From Gammaproteobacteria bacterium (lineage in GTDB: Bacteria; Pseudomonadota; Gammaproteobacteria; Chromatiales; Chromatiaceae): 64,000 bases of DNA. The DNA is taken from assembly GCA_024206335.1 (NCBI GenBank), contig JAAGZL010000730.1, forward strand, positions 1-64,000, in the 5' to 3' direction. Shown in pieces: positions 61,805 through 64,000 of this stretch. The position numbers and the translations under genes were made by a program. Numbering within the stretch: the first letter of the stretch is position 1; each line of letters begins with the position of its first letter. The notes under the pieces were generated by a model, which worked only from the letters and a program-made list of their open reading frames with translations, made no database searches and had not been told where the DNA came from.

Positions 61805-63862
61805 ATGGACAATCCCCTACTACATCTTGAGGGACTGCCACCCTTTTCACTTATTCAACCGGAACATGTTGAACCCGCCATCGACCAGCTGCTGGCCGAG
61901 TGTCGATCCGGCACCAGCAAGTTGCTGGATGGTAGCCGGGAGTTCAACTGGAGCAGCCTGGTGGAACCACTGGATATCCTGGATGACCGGCTCAGTCGTG
62001 CCTGGTCACCGGTGAGCCACATGAACTCAGTGGTCAACTCGGAAGAACTGCGCGCAGCCTATAACGTCTGCCTGTCCAAACTCAGCGATTACGCCACTGA
62101 AATGGGCCAGAATGAGCGGCTGTTTCGGGCCTATAAACAGGTGCGTGAGAGTGACCCACAACTGGACGCTGCACAGAACAAAAGCCTGGATAACGCCCTG
62201 CTTGATTTTAAGCTTTCTGGTGTAAATCTCTCTCCAGATAAAAAAACCAGATTCAAGGAGATAAACCAGGAACTCTCCAGGCTGGGCAGCAAATTTAGCG
62301 AAAACCTGTTGGACGCCACCAACGCTTGGAGCAAAACGGTCCAGGATGAAACACTCCTATCCGGTCTGCCCGAGTCGGCCTTGGATCTGGCCCGCCAGAC
62401 CGCCGAGCAGCGGGGAGAACAGGGGTGGCTGCTAACCCTGGAATTCCCCTCCTACCTGCCCATACTCACCTACGCCGAGAATCGGGAGCTGCGCCAGGAG
62501 ATGTACCAGGCCTACTCCACCCGCGCCTCTGACCGCGGTCCGGATGCGGGCAAATGGGACAACAGCGAGATCATGGAACAGCTGCTGGCCCTGCGCCATG
62601 AACAGGCGCAGCTGCTGGATTTTGACAACTATGTAGAGCGCTCTCTCGCCCGCAAGATGGCACGTAGCAACCAGGAGGTGATGGAGTTTCTCACCGACCT
62701 CGCCACCCGCTCCATCTCCCAGGCCCGGACCGAGCTAAGTGAGCTGGAGCAGTTTGCCGCAGACCAATACGGCGTGCATGGGTTGCAGGCCTGGGACATC
62801 GGCTACTACTCAGAAAAACTACGCCAGCACCGCTACTCCATCAGCCAGGAAGAGATAAAACCATATTTTCCCGACACCCGGGTCATCCCCGGCATGTTCG
62901 ATGTGGTCAAACGTCTTTACGGCGTAGAGATAACCGAGACAACCGGGGTGGAGACCTGGCACTCGGACGTACGCTTCTATGAGATCAGGGACCGGAATGG
63001 TGAACTGCGTGGACAGTTCTATCTGGATCTGTATGCTCGCCCACAAAAACGCGGCGGTGCCTGGATGGATGAGTGTGCCAGCCGCTTTGTCACCCCGGAA
63101 CACACCCAGACCCCGGTGGCATACCTCACCTGCAACTTCTCACCCCCCGTGGGTGACAAGCCGGCCTTGCTTACCCACGATGAGGTGGAGACCCTGTTCC
63201 ATGAATTTGGCCACGGCCTGCACCATATGCTCACTCGGATCGATTATCCTAGTGTATCCGGCATCAGCGGCGTGGCCTGGGATGCCGTGGAACTTCCATC
63301 CCAGTTCATGGAAAACTGGTGTTGGGAACGCGAGGCCCTGGAGCTGATATCTGGCCACTACCAGAGTGGCGAACCCATCCCGCAGGAGATGTTCCAACGG
63401 ATGCAGGCGGCAAAAAATTTCCAATCCGGAATGCAGATGGTACGCCAACTGGAGTTCGCCATCTTCGATCTGCGCATCCACCAGGAGTTCACGCCGGGAG
63501 AGGGGGGCAGGATCTACGAGATCCTGGAACAGGTGCGAGCCGAGATGGCGGTAATCCAGCCACCGGAGTTCAATCGCTTTGCCCACGGCTTCTCTCACAT
63601 ATTCGGTGGCGGCTATGCAGCAGGCTACTATAGCTATAAGTGGGCTGAGGTACTCTCTGCTGATGCCTTCTCACTATTTGAGATCAAAGGTATTTTCGAC
63701 CAGAATACCGGGGAGTCATTTTTACATAGCATCTTGGAGCAAGGGGGTTCCCGGGATGCAATGGAACTGTTTGTGGCATTCCGGGGCCGGGAACCGGAGA
63801 TTGATGCCCTTTTACGTCACAGCGGTATAACCGCAGAGGCAATACCTGAGGAAAAGGCCTGA
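61805..63862 (+). CDS. prlC: oligopeptidase A (M3 family)
   Basis: 685 residues. Zinc site LFHEFGHGLHH at about 465-475 with the downstream Glu of the M3 motif (ELPSQFMENW), typical of PrlC/OpdA. It degrades signal peptides and other oligopeptides in the cytosol. The TGA stop overlaps the ATG of the next gene by one base (TGATG). Confidence 0.97.
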   Translation: MDNPLLHLEGLPPFSLIQPEHVEPAIDQLLAECRSGTSKLLDGSREFNWSSLVEPLDILDDRLSRAWSPVSHMNSVVNSEELRAAYNVCLSKLSDYATEMGQNERLFRAYKQVRESDPQLDAAQNKSLDNALLDFKLSGVNLSPDKKTRFKEINQELSRLGSKFSENLLDATNAWSKTVQDETLLSGLPESALDLARQTAEQRGEQGWLLTLEFPSYLPILTYAENRELRQEMYQAYSTRASDRGPDAGKWDNSEIMEQLLALRHEQAQLLDFDNYVERSLARKMARSNQEVMEFLTDLATRSISQARTELSELEQFAADQYGVHGLQAWDIGYYSEKLRQHRYSISQEEIKPYFPDTRVIPGMFDVVKRLYGVEITETTGVETWHSDVRFYEIRDRNGELRGQFYLDLYARPQKRGGAWMDECASRFVTPEHTQTPVAYLTCNFSPPVGDKPALLTHDEVETLFHEFGHGLHHMLTRIDYPSVSGISGVAWDAVELPSQFMENWCWEREALELISGHYQSGEPIPQEMFQRMQAAKNFQSGMQMVRQLEFAIFDLRIHQEFTPGEGGRIYEILEQVRAEMAVIQPPEFNRFAHGFSHIFGGGYAAGYYSYKWAEVLSADAFSLFEIKGIFDQNTGESFLHSILEQGGSRDAMELFVAFRGREPEIDALLRHSGITAEAIPEEKA

Positions 63863-64000
63863 TGTTGAGATTCTTTTTTGTGCTCTTATTTGCCATTGGT
63901 AGCGCCCAGGCCGCACATATTACTGATAAACTGCTGGTTGGGTTATACGCCAAGCCTGATACTGCCAGCCAACCAACCAAGGTCCTTCCCAGTGGTACTC
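63862..64000 (+). CDS. SH3-domain protein, N-terminal fragment (window edge)
   Basis: The first 46 residues are in view and run off the window. Signal peptide (LRFFFVLLFAIGSAQA-A), then HITDKLLVGLYAKPDTASQP and VLPSGT, as at the start of YgiM/TIGR04211-type bacterial SH3 proteins. Translationally coupled to prlC. Confidence 0.7.
   Translation, partial: MLRFFFVLLFAIGSAQAAHITDKLLVGLYAKPDTASQPTKVLPSGT

Overview
The window is a bacterial chromosome segment carrying the replication-origin neighbourhood of a gammaproteobacterium. The order rpmH-rnpA-yidC-mnmE ... mnmG-rsmG ... parA-parB-atpIBEFHAGDC ... glmU-glmS on the minus strand, with dnaA-dnaN-recF-gyrB leaving on the plus strand, is the classic gammaproteobacterial oriC layout. 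Pseudomonas-type (Zn-poor, Asp-rich) HemB, glyQ-glyS-gmhB-plsC clustering and MlaC-, HemW- and PrlC-type proteins agree with this. The SQR/FCSD-like flavoprotein and overall style suggest a marine or sulfur-oxidising lineage (Chromatiales or Sedimenticola/Thiodiazotropha-like), but that is inference; no 16S gene is present. No rRNA, tRNA, CRISPR array or intact transposase gene was seen.

Layout. 1-1150: an AT-rich gene with a HEPN-like motif lying directly against an attC-like structure, probably an acquired cassette. 1170-10950, mostly minus: a P-loop kinase of the glycerate-kinase type, a coupled FIST sensor / PAS-GGDEF-EAL pair, uvrD-hemW, a secreted 11-mer-repeat protein, an unknown helical protein and a DnaJ-type zinc-finger protein. 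10996-22662: SLT-like lipoprotein, glmS, glmU, FKBP isomerase and the full F1Fo ATP synthase operon behind a good sigma70-type promoter. 22869-33468: parB, parA, an inserted zinc-ribbon protein and OmpA-like lipid/peptidoglycan anchor, rsmG, mnmG, cytochrome b561, mnmE, yidC, rnpA, rpmH. 33469-40106: the origin, with DnaA boxes on both sides of dnaA, then dnaA, dnaN, recF (carrying two parS sites inside its coding sequence) and gyrB.

40107-41245 is a gene-poor stretch with palindromes, operator-like repeats and a coding-like fragment. 41246-46387 is a five-gene branched-chain-amino-acid-type (HAAT) ABC importer with a Tat-exported binding protein. 46458-52402, minus: an FGE-fold zinc-ribbon protein, then glyQ-glyS-mazG-like-gmhB-plsC. 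52618-56756: a Met-rich exported protein built of 13-residue tandem repeats, an SQR-like flavoprotein lacking one catalytic Cys, a PilZ protein, a small His-rich lipoprotein and MlaC. 57036-64000: hemB-aroE, a small exported protein, gamma carbonic anhydrase, lemA and a GIDE-type membrane protein separated by a MITE-like element, prlC and the start of an SH3-domain protein.

The most unusual items are: (1) a 28-bp-arm palindromic element inserted in frame in uvrD and translated; (2) the 13-residue Met/Trp/Pro repeat protein with a 15-bp perfect palindrome upstream; (3) the HEPN/attC cassette at the left edge; (4) parS sites embedded in recF; (5) a 289-bp inverted-repeat-bounded element between lemA and the GIDE gene; (6) enzyme-family members lacking expected catalytic residues (EAL, FGE, SQR).
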